Below, in pieces: positions 1 through 8,126 of a stretch of 38,420 nt of DNA (positions are counted from its first letter, which is position 1; the number at the start of each line of letters is the position of its first letter). The stretch comes from an uncultured Prevotellaceae bacterium (GTDB lineage: Bacteria > Bacteroidota > Bacteroidia > Bacteroidales > Bacteroidaceae). The stretch is from the NCBI GenBank assembly GCA_900316985.1, contig ONFE01000042.1:1-38420 (forward strand), read 5' to 3'. Below the pieces are notes generated by a model, which saw nothing but the letters and a program-made list of their open reading frames with translations, was not told the DNA's origin and did not search any database. Made by a program: the position numbers and the translations under genes.

Positions 1-114
1 GCCAACGGACGGGGATGACCCGGCTGGGGTAAACTTTTTTTACTTGCTTGCTTCATTGAATAGATCAATTTTTATATCAACCTATAGCAGGACAAGACAG
101 CCCTCCGATTCCTG

Positions 115-1932
115 ATGGACGAGCACAAACTGATAGACGAGATGGAGGCAAAAGTGTCGGGGGCTTCCATCGAGTTTCAAGGCGTGGAGAACAGCATTCT
201 CGAGAACAACCTCTACGGCGTTGATATCAACGAGGAGAGCGTGGAGATTGCCCAGCTGGCCCTCTGGCTGCGTACCGCCAAGCCCCATCGCAAACTGAAC
301 TCGCTTAACCAGAACATCAAGTGCGGCAACTCCCTCATCAGCGACCCCGCCGTTGCCGGCGACAAAGCCTTCAACTGGCAGGAGCAGTTCCCCAAAGTGT
401 TCGAGCGCGGAGGATTCGATGTCGTGATTGGTAATCCGCCGTATGTGCAGTTGCAAAGCATGGGCGAAATGAGTGATGTGTATGCCAAATGCGGTTATAA
501 AACTTATAATAGGAGTGCAGACTTATATTGTTTATTCACAGAAAGAGGCTATGACTTATTAAAAGAAGGTGGTTTACAGTCTTTTATTATGCCTAATAAA
601 TGGATGTTGGTAGCATACGGTAGGGAATTACGCCATTTCTTAGCTAATACCAATCTACAACAAATAGTCAATTTTGGTGATGTTCAGTTTTTCGAAGGAG
701 CTGCCACTATCGTGTGCATCTTTGTTACGAGAAAAGGAGGTACTCAAAAAGATGTAGAAGCACTCTCATTAAATCAAAAAACCTTCAAGGGTGATTTTGC
801 GAATGAGGTAAAAGAAGGAATAGAGCTTTATCCACGTGAAGTGTTTGGAGAGACCGAATGGAGTATTAAGCCTCGTGTTCATATAAGTATTCTCAATAAG
901 ATGAAAAACGGCATCTCACTAAAAGAAATGCCAATATCAATAAATTATGGAGTCAAAACTGGATTCAATGATGCTTTTTTCATCAATGAATCAACAAAAG
1001 AGCGTCTTATTGTCGAAGACCCTAATAGCTCGGAACTCATCAAACCTATGCTTCGAGGACGAGACCTTCAAGCATGGGTTGCAAATTGCGATGACCAGTT
1101 TCTAATAGGAACATTCCCGGCTTTGTCGTTAAATATTGATGATTATCCAGCAATAAAGAATCATCTCCTTTCTTTTGGATTGGAAAGATTGGAACAAAGT
1201 GGGGCAAAAGGTTCCAGAAAGAAAACCCAAAACAAATGGTTTGAAACGCAAGATACTATAGCTTATTACAAAGAGTTCTCGAAACCCAAAATACTATACA
1301 GTGAAATAACAGCATTCTTTCCATTTATATATGATGAGAAAGGATTGTATTGTAACAACAAAGTGTTCTTCATAACAACTCACGATGAAAAAGTAAATTT
1401 AAAGTTCCTAACGGCCATATTTAATTCTAAACTCTGTAAAATGTGGATTTGGTATAATTGTCCTGAGTTGTTAGGTGGAACCCGAGAAATCCGCAAGGTG
1501 TACTTTGAGAATTTCCGCATACCTGCTGATGTTAACCAACAACCTTTAGCCGACCATACGGACTTGCAGATGAAGCAAGTAGAGCAATTGCAGGAGAAGC
1601 GCAGCCGTTTCCTCCGTCGGCTTTCGGAAAACTTCGAGGGCGTGAAGATAACGACGGCGTTGCAGACATTCGACCAGCTGGAATTCAAGGCCTTCGTGGC
1701 TGAGCTGAAGAAGCAGAAGATAAAGCTCTCGCTCGCGCAGCAAGACGAATGGGAAGACTACTTCAACCAATACCGCAACGACTGCCAGCAGCTCTCGGAA
1801 CAAATAGCCCAGACCGACAGCGAAATAGACCAGCGCGTATATAGCTTATATGGACTGACCTACGATGAAGTGCTATCCATTGACTCGCAGACAAAAATTA
1901 AGCGTGAGGATTACGAACAGGCTATTTACTAA
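115..1932 (+). CDS. Type IIG (Eco57I-like) restriction-methyltransferase, 5'-truncated, probably a pseudogene
   Basis: This is the C-terminal part of an adenine-N6 methyltransferase of the Type IIG/Eco57I kind. After the stretch beginning LRFLMDEHKL come the conserved NNLYGVDINEESVEIA block and the catalytic motif IV GNPPYVQL (about residue 105). A target-recognition region follows, then a coiled-coil C-terminus ending VYSLYGLTYDEV, typical of the family. The SAM-binding motif I (usually DPACGSGAF) should lie just upstream of the first residues and is absent. The frame is open only back to base 91, after a TAG, and no ribosome binding site precedes the ATG at 115. The full family is usually around 1000 residues or more with an N-terminal nuclease, so 605 residues means at least half the protein is missing. 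The middle (about 475-1545) is clearly more AT-rich than both ends, suggesting exchange of the recognition domain. Family call is firm; activity is unlikely unless the window edge is an assembly artefact. Confidence 0.75.
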   Translation: MDEHKLIDEMEAKVSGASIEFQGVENSILENNLYGVDINEESVEIAQLALWLRTAKPHRKLNSLNQNIKCGNSLISDPAVAGDKAFNWQEQFPKVFERGGFDVVIGNPPYVQLQSMGEMSDVYAKCGYKTYNRSADLYCLFTERGYDLLKEGGLQSFIMPNKWMLVAYGRELRHFLANTNLQQIVNFGDVQFFEGAATIVCIFVTRKGGTQKDVEALSLNQKTFKGDFANEVKEGIELYPREVFGETEWSIKPRVHISILNKMKNGISLKEMPISINYGVKTGFNDAFFINESTKERLIVEDPNSSELIKPMLRGRDLQAWVANCDDQFLIGTFPALSLNIDDYPAIKNHLLSFGLERLEQSGAKGSRKKTQNKWFETQDTIAYYKEFSKPKILYSEITAFFPFIYDEKGLYCNNKVFFITTHDEKVNLKFLTAIFNSKLCKMWIWYNCPELLGGTREIRKVYFENFRIPADVNQQPLADHTDLQMKQVEQLQEKRSRFLRRLSENFEGVKITTALQTFDQLEFKAFVAELKKQKIKLSLAQQDEWEDYFNQYRNDCQQLSEQIAQTDSEIDQRVYSLYGLTYDEVLSIDSQTKIKREDYEQAIY

Positions 1933-1952
1933 ATACGAATAATCGATGATTT

Positions 1953-2744
1953 ATGGAAGTTACTATTTTATCAAATGCTCCTGAGGCTTTGAAGCGAGAA
2001 ACAAACGAAGAGCGTAGAGGATTTATACAGCACATTATTAATACCGATGATCCGCGACGAGAAAGAAAGGAACTTCTTGTCTTTCTTAATAATGACAGCA
2101 ATAAGGAACGTTACCCAGATGAGTACGAAGAAAAACAGAAACTGTGGCAAGAGACTTTTAAAAAACTCAAAGAGATTAGCGCTAATTATCTTGCCATCTA
2201 TCCTCAAGATGTGTTGAAAGCTTACAAGAAGTTATCAAAAGCCTTTGATGCCAAATTACGTGAGGTGTGGTATTCCGAGGTAGAACATGAAACTTCAGGA
2301 ACTAAAGAGATAAACCTGGAGGACACATATTTAAGTAATGAAGGAATAGGCAATGCTGAATTAGGATATTACAATCCTAATTTTGACATTAATGATGAAA
2401 CATTCTACATCTTTCCTATGTTTGCTGTTGTTTGTAAGAAGGATGTTAGTCAGTTTAACTTAGTAAATATAGAAGAGGTTTCTGTCACTTACGAGTACCA
2501 GGAGTTTAAAGAGAAGAAGCGATTGGTAGGGAGTTTTGAAACGTCACGGCATTTATATCCCTGTGATTACAGAGTGGAGGAAGAATTCTCTCTATACGGA
2601 AAAGACATTATAAGAAGCAACTTGTATGGCATATTGACAATTCAACCTTTTGACATCACTTTGTATGTCTCAAACATTTCTAAAGGAGCTAAGATAGTAA
2701 AAGCCTTCAATGAATATATAGATTTCATTAAATCAAAGAAATGA
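1953..2744 (+). CDS. hypothetical protein, first gene of the accessory cassette
   Basis: I do not recognise this 263-residue protein. It is soluble, with no signal peptide or membrane segment. The first half is highly charged and probably helical (RRERKELLVF, YEEKQKLWQETFKKLKEI). The second half alternates hydrophobic and polar residues, as expected of a mostly beta domain. It starts 20 bases after the methyltransferase stop and its own TGA is followed at once, in the same frame, by the next open frame. AT-rich composition matches the following genes and differs from the housekeeping genes further along, consistent with acquired DNA. Position beside a restriction-type methyltransferase and upstream of an AAA ATPase suggests, but does not show, a defence-related role. 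Confidence 0.6.
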   Translation: MEVTILSNAPEALKRETNEERRGFIQHIINTDDPRRERKELLVFLNNDSNKERYPDEYEEKQKLWQETFKKLKEISANYLAIYPQDVLKAYKKLSKAFDAKLREVWYSEVEHETSGTKEINLEDTYLSNEGIGNAELGYYNPNFDINDETFYIFPMFAVVCKKDVSQFNLVNIEEVSVTYEYQEFKEKKRLVGSFETSRHLYPCDYRVEEEFSLYGKDIIRSNLYGILTIQPFDITLYVSNISKGAKIVKAFNEYIDFIKSKK

Positions 2745-3194
2745 TTGGTAAGTGAAGAAACTTTAGAGAAAGATACGAAACAATGTAGAAACGACGATAT
2801 TGGACAGATCGTTACGGTCCATGATTCTGACTCCTTTTCTGATTTTAATGAAACCATTGAGGTATCCTATACTGTCTTAGGTTACGACAGATTAGGAGAG
2901 ACAACATTCGATATGGATGTAAAGGAAAAAGAATATGAGTGGTTGTCTGAGAAAGAGGGGGAAGGAGAGTATCTTGACTCCGACTTTATCTCAGAGAATC
3001 GCCGAGGCCTACACAAGCGTATTCTCAAGGCCATTCGCAACAATATGAAGGATGAAGCTTGCGACCCCGATGACGGAATGGTTGAATATGTTTCGTCAGC
3101 AATTCACCGTAGAGACTTCTTTGAAGATGCCTCTTATGATTATGCCAGTGATTTTGCAAATGACGATGACATCGAGTATACGATTACGCTGTAA
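2745..3194 (+). CDS. hypothetical acidic protein with a TTG start
   Basis: An unrecognised, strongly acidic protein of up to 149 residues, ending in a run of Asp/Glu-rich segments (DASYDYASDFANDDD). There is no ATG near the 5' end: either TTG at 2745, directly after the preceding gene's TGA, is the start, or the in-frame ATG near 2913 is used, giving a protein of about 93 residues. Because both genes share a frame with only a stop codon between them, they may once have been, or may still be, one 412-residue protein. The middle (RRGLHKRILKAIRNNMK) is basic and helical. It sits 12 bases before the DUF3841 gene, so co-transcription with the cassette is likely. No function can be assigned. Confidence 0.5.
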   Translation: MVSEETLEKDTKQCRNDDIGQIVTVHDSDSFSDFNETIEVSYTVLGYDRLGETTFDMDVKEKEYEWLSEKEGEGEYLDSDFISENRRGLHKRILKAIRNNMKDEACDPDDGMVEYVSSAIHRRDFFEDASYDYASDFANDDDIEYTITL

Positions 3195-3206
3195 ACAGAA
3201 ATTACG

Positions 3207-3848
3207 ATGAGACTTTGGACCATACAGGGAATAGAGATTTATAATAAGATGCAGAAGGATGGTTTCGCCTATTGCACTTTGCCCAACTGGAGAGATAGCG
3301 CTGAGTTTATGCGAGCCTACCGATGGATGTCTGGACAGATGAAACGACGAATAGGTGAGCCCCCTATAAAAGAAATTGAATACCCCATCTGGGCATGGTT
3401 TCAGTATGACAGTGCCAAAAAGAAAAGACCGCCAAAAAATCCGTTGAATGTGTCTGAAGGAGTTTCTGCATATATGGAGATTGAAGTGCCAGACAAGGAA
3501 GTGTTGCTTTCCGATTTCTCAAACTGGCATAGTGCTTTGAATGGTTGGCCACTCGATAATTGGAAGCAGATAGAACGAAAGACCAATCCATTAGATAAAG
3601 CAGCTGGGAAATATCTGGGATTCAACAACTATCCTGCCGAAATACAACGGGAGATAGAGGCCAGTTGGAAACCTATCTTTGACTTAAACAGAAGGGATAA
3701 GACAGTGGGGCGAACACACAGGCGCAACCGTAGTATTCAAGCCTCCTTCTGGGTGCTCCGACAAGAGTACATCCGTTCTGTAGAGTTTTTAGAGAGAAAA
3801 GGGAATGTTGTGAAGCAGATTGATAGGGAAGAAATAATTAAAAGATAA
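3207..3848 (+). CDS. DUF3841 domain-containing protein
   Basis: A 213-residue soluble protein that fits the DUF3841 family: it opens MRLWTIQGIEIYNKMQKDG, has the central YPIWAWFQYD segment near residue 60, and then a region with LLSDFSNWHSALNGWPL. The family is of unknown function and is found in scattered, often accessory, loci of Firmicutes and Bacteroidetes. Length is near what I expect for the family, so it looks intact. Gaps of 12 bases on each side tie it to the preceding acidic protein and the following ATPase. Its C-terminus is basic (RTHRRNRSIQ), which could mean nucleic-acid contact, but that is inference. Confidence 0.7.
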   Translation: MRLWTIQGIEIYNKMQKDGFAYCTLPNWRDSAEFMRAYRWMSGQMKRRIGEPPIKEIEYPIWAWFQYDSAKKKRPPKNPLNVSEGVSAYMEIEVPDKEVLLSDFSNWHSALNGWPLDNWKQIERKTNPLDKAAGKYLGFNNYPAEIQREIEASWKPIFDLNRRDKTVGRTHRRNRSIQASFWVLRQEYIRSVEFLERKGNVVKQIDREEIIKR

Positions 3849-3860
3849 AACTCAATAAAT

Positions 3861-4688
3861 ATGTTATATATCGAGAATTTCCAATTTCCTAATGAAGACA
3901 GAAGGATTTATCCTTATGGCCTGTTGAGCCAGAAAGGACTTGAGCATATCGAATTTGCCCCCATCACTATCCTCTATGGGAACAATGGTTCAGGCAAGTC
4001 CACCGTGCTCAACATGATAGCAGAACGGTTGGAACTGCGAAACAAGACGCTTGGTAACACCAATGAATACTTCAGCAGCTGCGTTAGGAAGTGCATGTTT
4101 TCGCTGGGTGCTAAAGGGATTCCAGAGGATAGCATGCTAATCAGGTCTGAGGATATTATGCTCTATATTGCGAACATCAGGAAGCGCAATGCTGACATCG
4201 ACAAAGTGGTGCAGGGCTGGCTGGAGAAGGGCGTTGACAAGAAGCGACGAGGGACGCTTGATGCAGAGATGTCAGTGCGGAGACAGATGGAGACTCTGTA
4301 CGATTTTGGTAGCGGTGGCGACTCCTTCCACGCTGTGATGGTGAACAAGTTGGCAGAGAAAATCGACGAAGAATCGAATGGCGAGACAGCTATCAGCTAC
4401 TTCAAAGACCGTCTATTTGCCGATAATCTTTACCTGCTCGATGAGCCGGAAAACTCTATGGCACCGGCTTTTCAGCAGGAACTGGCCGACTTCATCTGTC
4501 TCTTGGCCTATAGGCTAAACTGTCAATTTATCATAGCATCACACTCCCCGTTTATGCTGTCGATGCAGGGTGCAAGGATCTATGACCTCGACCACAATCC
4601 CGTTTGGCAACGGGAATGGTATGAGTTGGAGAATATGAAGGCATACTATCAACTCTTTCAAAAACATAGCAAATGGTTTTCTAAATGA
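3861..4688 (+). CDS. AAA/ABC-like single-domain ATPase
   Basis: A 275-residue ATPase of the AAA_21/RecF-like predicted-ATPase type. Visible motifs are Walker A GNNGSGKST (residues 40-48), a shortened signature-like SGGDSF (151-156) in place of LSGGQ, Walker B YLLDEPE (191-197) and a switch histidine in ASHSP (226-230). There is no long coiled coil or Toprim/nuclease domain, so it is neither an OLD nuclease nor an SMC. Stand-alone ATPases of this type often power multi-gene defence or toxin systems together with an effector encoded next to them, but many are uncharacterised. It is the last gene of the tight cassette that begins at 1953; about 320 bases without a convincing gene follow. Function beyond ATP hydrolysis is not assignable. 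Confidence 0.8.
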   Translation: MLYIENFQFPNEDRRIYPYGLLSQKGLEHIEFAPITILYGNNGSGKSTVLNMIAERLELRNKTLGNTNEYFSSCVRKCMFSLGAKGIPEDSMLIRSEDIMLYIANIRKRNADIDKVVQGWLEKGVDKKRRGTLDAEMSVRRQMETLYDFGSGGDSFHAVMVNKLAEKIDEESNGETAISYFKDRLFADNLYLLDEPENSMAPAFQQELADFICLLAYRLNCQFIIASHSPFMLSMQGARIYDLDHNPVWQREWYELENMKAYYQLFQKHSKWFSK

Positions 4689-5011
4689 CACAAATTGCAA
4701 GTAAATAAAAGAATTATGAGTCAGACGCAAAAAGAGTAAAATTTCGGACGGCACTTGATCCATGGAATCACAGAGACAAGTTTGATTCCACGTGCAATAA
4801 ATATCAAAGTAATCCGTTTGCATTCTTTAAATAGTCTCAAATCACAGTTACTATGTTTGCAACGTTCTATCAGCCTTGTTATCTCCATTGGTAGCATAAC
4901 ATCTCTATTTATATAGTTCTTACTATGTGGAAAAGACTGCACGGGAATCTTACTTTTCTGCCCCGCAAAAGTATCTTTTACGGGGCAGAATGATATATTT
5001 ACAGATGATGT
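4689..5011. other. intergenic spacer between the accessory cassette and fbp
   Basis: About 320 AT-rich bases between convergent genes. The only clear element is the hairpin at 4956-4990. A 73-codon minus-strand frame (4721-4942) shows no recognisable domain, promoter or ribosome binding site, and I do not call it a gene. The spacer probably marks the right edge of the accessory island. Confidence 0.5.
4956..4990 (-). terminator. hairpin terminator downstream of fbp
   Basis: Ten-base arms TTCTGCCCCG and CGGGGCAGAA enclose a second stem AAAAG/CTTTT with a TAT loop; one C/A mismatch separates the stems. It lies 21 bases past the fbp stop. No strong U-tract follows on either strand, so it may act on both converging transcripts as a weak terminator or as a 3'-end stabiliser. 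Confidence 0.55.
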
Positions 5012-7000
5012 TTAGCGTTTCTCTTTGAGGAAGCCGTGGCGATAGGCGTAGAGTAGCTCTTTAAGGTCAGCAACCTGACTCTTCAGTTCTTCACCTTTAT
5101 CCGTGTCAGCCACCAGCATACGATGGGCACTCATTTCAACAATCTGTGTGGTTGACTTGATATCGGTTCCACGTTTAATAGCATCTTCTTCACTTGTAAA
5201 CGGCTCATGCTGAACAAGCTGGAAGCCACGGCTATGATAGACGAGCGTGTATCCGGCGATACCCGTTTCGGCGTGATAGGCCTGTGAAAAGCCACCATCT
5301 ATCACCATCAGTTTTCCATTTGCCTTGACGGGCTTCTCTCCGCTTGATGCGTGAACAGGCACATGACCATTGATGATATGGCGATCGCTTCCCTCTACGC
5401 CAAAAGCATCAAGTATTCCGTCGACAATCCGTTCATCGTCGCGCAGCTTGAAGTAATTGCCTTTCTCTTCCTTGAATGTAGTTTTGTCTGTCAAGAAATA
5501 GCGCTCGAAAGTGGCCATCTTGGACTTGTCAAAGAGAATGCTGTCTGGGCCGCACCATAGATAGAGGAAATAGTCCTTTGCATAGAGACGTTCTTCGGGG
5601 TCGCTGTCAGCTTGAAAAGCCGTCCGAATCATCATACCTGTTTGGTGCATCAATTCACGTCCGCTATAGTTCCTGTCTTTGTATAGATTGACTTCGCGTA
5701 GTGTTCCGTCTTCATTCAAAGGAACCGAGGCGTGGAAAAGAAGGTTGTGGTTCACGATGGAGTACATGCAACCGTGAGAGAGCAGCATGCGGATATGCTT
5801 GTGGAGTTTTTCACTCATCATGAAGGAATGATGGAGTTTGTCCATCAAAGCCTGTTCGTCTTCAGTAAGCGCATTGGGATTGTTGGGATCGATTGTAGGG
5901 AAGCAGCAGGTTTTCATCTCATATTCCTTGCCGTCCACAACGTAAACCTTGCGCTCGAAATCAATGTTTTCCAACACGCAACGATCGAGCATCTTCCATT
6001 CGGGATGTTTGCGGAACAGTTGAGCTTCCACCTTGAATTGAAGCACGGCAATGGCCTTGTGCATCTGTGCTGTCAAACGAGCACTCTTGGCATCCATTTC
6101 TTCTGCGCCACCGCTCATTTTCGGAATGAAAACCGTACAGGGGTCGTCTTTGTATGTCTCCATCGCGAATGTGGCCAGAGGAACCAAGTTAATGCCATAG
6201 CCTTCCTCGATGGTTGTAAGATTGGCATAGCGGAGTGACAGGCGGATGACATTACAGATACATGCGTCATTACCTGCGGCTGCACCCATCCAAAGAATGT
6301 CGTGGTTACCCCATTGGATGTCCCAGTCTTTATAGCCCTTAAGCATATCGAGAATAAGATGTGCACCAGGGCCACGGTCGAAGATGTCACCTAAGATGTG
6401 TAACTTATCTATAACTAGACGCTGAATCACGTGACAGATGGCAATGATGAAATCATCCGACCGCCCTGTAGAAACAATGGAGTCAATGATGCCTTCCACA
6501 TAAGCAGCTTTATCGAGATCGTCAGTCCTTTCATGAAGAAGTTCCTCGATGACATAAGCAAAATCGGCAGGCAATGCCTTGCGCACCTTTGAGCGTGTGT
6601 ACTTGCTGGATACATCACGGCAAACCCGGACCAAACGGTAGATCATGATGTTGTACCATTCGTCCAGATCTTGTTCTTGCGCCTTCACCAATTCCAGCTT
6701 CTGCTCAGGATAATATATTAAGGTGCAGATGTCACGTTTGATGGCATCACGAATCTCATTGCCGAAAATCTCGTTTACCTTTCGTTTGATGTTTCCCGAA
6801 GCATTCTTCAACACATGCTGAAAGGCCGAGAACTCACCATGAAGGTCAGCCAGGAAATGTTCCGTGCCTTTGGGCAGGTTGAGGATAGCCTGCAAGTTAA
6901 TAATCTCGGTACTGGCTTCTGCCACATTCGGGAAAGAATGTGAAAGCAGGGTCAGGTATCTCAGGTCTTTTTCTATATCGTACTGAATGTTGTTGCTCAT
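5012..7000 (-). CDS. fbp: fructose-1,6-bisphosphatase, class III
   Basis: Hydrolyses fructose 1,6-bisphosphate to fructose 6-phosphate, the committed step of gluconeogenesis, in the cytoplasm. The 662-residue length matches the class III enzyme of Bacillus (about 670), and the metallophosphatase motifs are all present: ADLHGE near residue 51, GDIFDRGP near 205, WGNHD near 230, and later SHGC and NGHVPVHASSGEKP. It is the most distal gene of the minus-strand run, 25 bases after the GT4-like gene, with no promoter of its own visible in that gap. The ATG at 7000 is the natural start: the N-terminus MSNNIQYDIEKDLRYL aligns with the family. A hairpin closes the transcript at 4956-4990. Confidence 0.95.
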   Translation of the reverse strand: MSNNIQYDIEKDLRYLTLLSHSFPNVAEASTEIINLQAILNLPKGTEHFLADLHGEFSAFQHVLKNASGNIKRKVNEIFGNEIRDAIKRDICTLIYYPEQKLELVKAQEQDLDEWYNIMIYRLVRVCRDVSSKYTRSKVRKALPADFAYVIEELLHERTDDLDKAAYVEGIIDSIVSTGRSDDFIIAICHVIQRLVIDKLHILGDIFDRGPGAHLILDMLKGYKDWDIQWGNHDILWMGAAAGNDACICNVIRLSLRYANLTTIEEGYGINLVPLATFAMETYKDDPCTVFIPKMSGGAEEMDAKSARLTAQMHKAIAVLQFKVEAQLFRKHPEWKMLDRCVLENIDFERKVYVVDGKEYEMKTCCFPTIDPNNPNALTEDEQALMDKLHHSFMMSEKLHKHIRMLLSHGCMYSIVNHNLLFHASVPLNEDGTLREVNLYKDRNYSGRELMHQTGMMIRTAFQADSDPEERLYAKDYFLYLWCGPDSILFDKSKMATFERYFLTDKTTFKEEKGNYFKLRDDERIVDGILDAFGVEGSDRHIINGHVPVHASSGEKPVKANGKLMVIDGGFSQAYHAETGIAGYTLVYHSRGFQLVQHEPFTSEEDAIKRGTDIKSTTQIVEMSAHRMLVADTDKGEELKSQVADLKELLYAYRHGFLKEKR

Positions 7001-7025
7001 AGGTTATCGTTTGTTTATTAAGTTA

Positions 7026-8126
7026 TTATTGTATGTTTGCTTTATAGAGTAATTGCTTGATTTTCCGAGTGCCTCTGTCATTCTTTGCTTCCATCGGCAT
7101 GAATCCTTCCTCAAGCCCTAACGACTCATGTAGAATTTGCAAGATACGTGCCGCAAGTTTACGCTCCTTCAGCAGTTGTAGCACATCCGTGACCTTCTTC
7201 TCATTGTAATCAGTGAAGCGAAGAGTAGAGTAGAGGTCAGCAATATGTCTCCGGGAAAGAGTGCCTTTCTGCAATTCGTGAATGAAGTTGAGCATCACCG
7301 TGCATACACGGACATCTGCTTCATTGGCATGCTTTTCCTCAGAATACTCTTTCAATAAAAAAGGTTTCATCAGGGCTTTGTCCTGGGGAAGCGGTTTGTT
7401 GTTCTTTTTCCCTCTTGACGGAAAGCGGTCAATGCCGGCAATGGCTTGAGGAGCTATCTGCAGGAGTGAGGCACCTTGACGAATTTCCTGAAGGACTCCT
7501 TCCTCTTCAGAATGAAGCAGAATCTTTCGCCAGGAATCAGGAGACAGGGAACTTACGCGTTCTGCATCTTCCTGAGAAATACTCTGGCTGTCAGTGTCTT
7601 GCGAAAGGCCTAAGCGTAACAGTGTGTTTTCAGCAAGTTTGTCTTCTTTAGTCATCACCATAAAACTATGGCTGTCGAGCACTTTCTGGTAGAGCTCCAG
7701 ATAGAGGACATTCATGCTTTCCTCCGTAATCTTGTTCGTGTAGCGAGCATCAGGAATGAGGACCACACGGTCGTTCCAAGCCTCTTCATACTGGGCCGAC
7801 GGATAGATGCCCATCTTGAGCATATATTGTTGCTCGTGTTCCGTAACGGCTACGATTGCATGCGCTTTTTTGATCATCCAACGCTGAAAGATGAGCAATT
7901 TGGGCATTTTGCATAACCAGTAGTTGTGAAGTACATTCCAGGGCATTAATTGTTTGCCCGGCGAAATCACAACTGGCTTCAGATGGCTTCGGCACCATAA
8001 CATCACTCGCCAAGCCGTCCAACTCCAACATACGTGAATGTGCACGATGTCAGGGTTCTCAGCAAGTGCCTTCAGCTTGAAGGACTTGAAGGATTGGGCG
8101 GTATTGTTATAGTGTAATACTTTCAT
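7026..8126 (-). CDS. GT4-like glycosyltransferase-family protein, N-terminal half recognisable
   Basis: The first 110 residues resemble the acceptor-side Rossmann domain of GT-B (GT4) glycosyltransferases: PDIVHIHVCWSWTAWR, then KPVVISPGKQLMPWN, then IFQRWMIKKAHAIVAVTEHEQQ. The second half is atypical. Where a GT4 enzyme has its nucleotide-sugar site with an E-x7-E motif, there is a helical, charged region of about 200 residues (GIDRFPSRGKKNNKPL, ADLYSTLRFTDYNEKKV) that I do not recognise. It may be a divergent or non-catalytic transferase. Its start overlaps the upstream GT2 gene by four bases (ATGA), so the two are translationally coupled and probably act together on a surface glycan or lipid. 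Gene call firm; enzymatic role uncertain. Confidence 0.7.
   Translation of the reverse strand: MKVLHYNNTAQSFKSFKLKALAENPDIVHIHVCWSWTAWRVMLWCRSHLKPVVISPGKQLMPWNVLHNYWLCKMPKLLIFQRWMIKKAHAIVAVTEHEQQYMLKMGIYPSAQYEEAWNDRVVLIPDARYTNKITEESMNVLYLELYQKVLDSHSFMVMTKEDKLAENTLLRLGLSQDTDSQSISQEDAERVSSLSPDSWRKILLHSEEEGVLQEIRQGASLLQIAPQAIAGIDRFPSRGKKNNKPLPQDKALMKPFLLKEYSEEKHANEADVRVCTVMLNFIHELQKGTLSRRHIADLYSTLRFTDYNEKKVTDVLQLLKERKLAARILQILHESLGLEEGFMPMEAKNDRGTRKIKQLLYKANIQ

Noticed and set aside
4721-4942. 73-codon minus-strand frame before fbp
   Set aside because: No domain, promoter or ribosome binding site; composition is like the surrounding non-coding DNA. A decayed gene fragment cannot be excluded.
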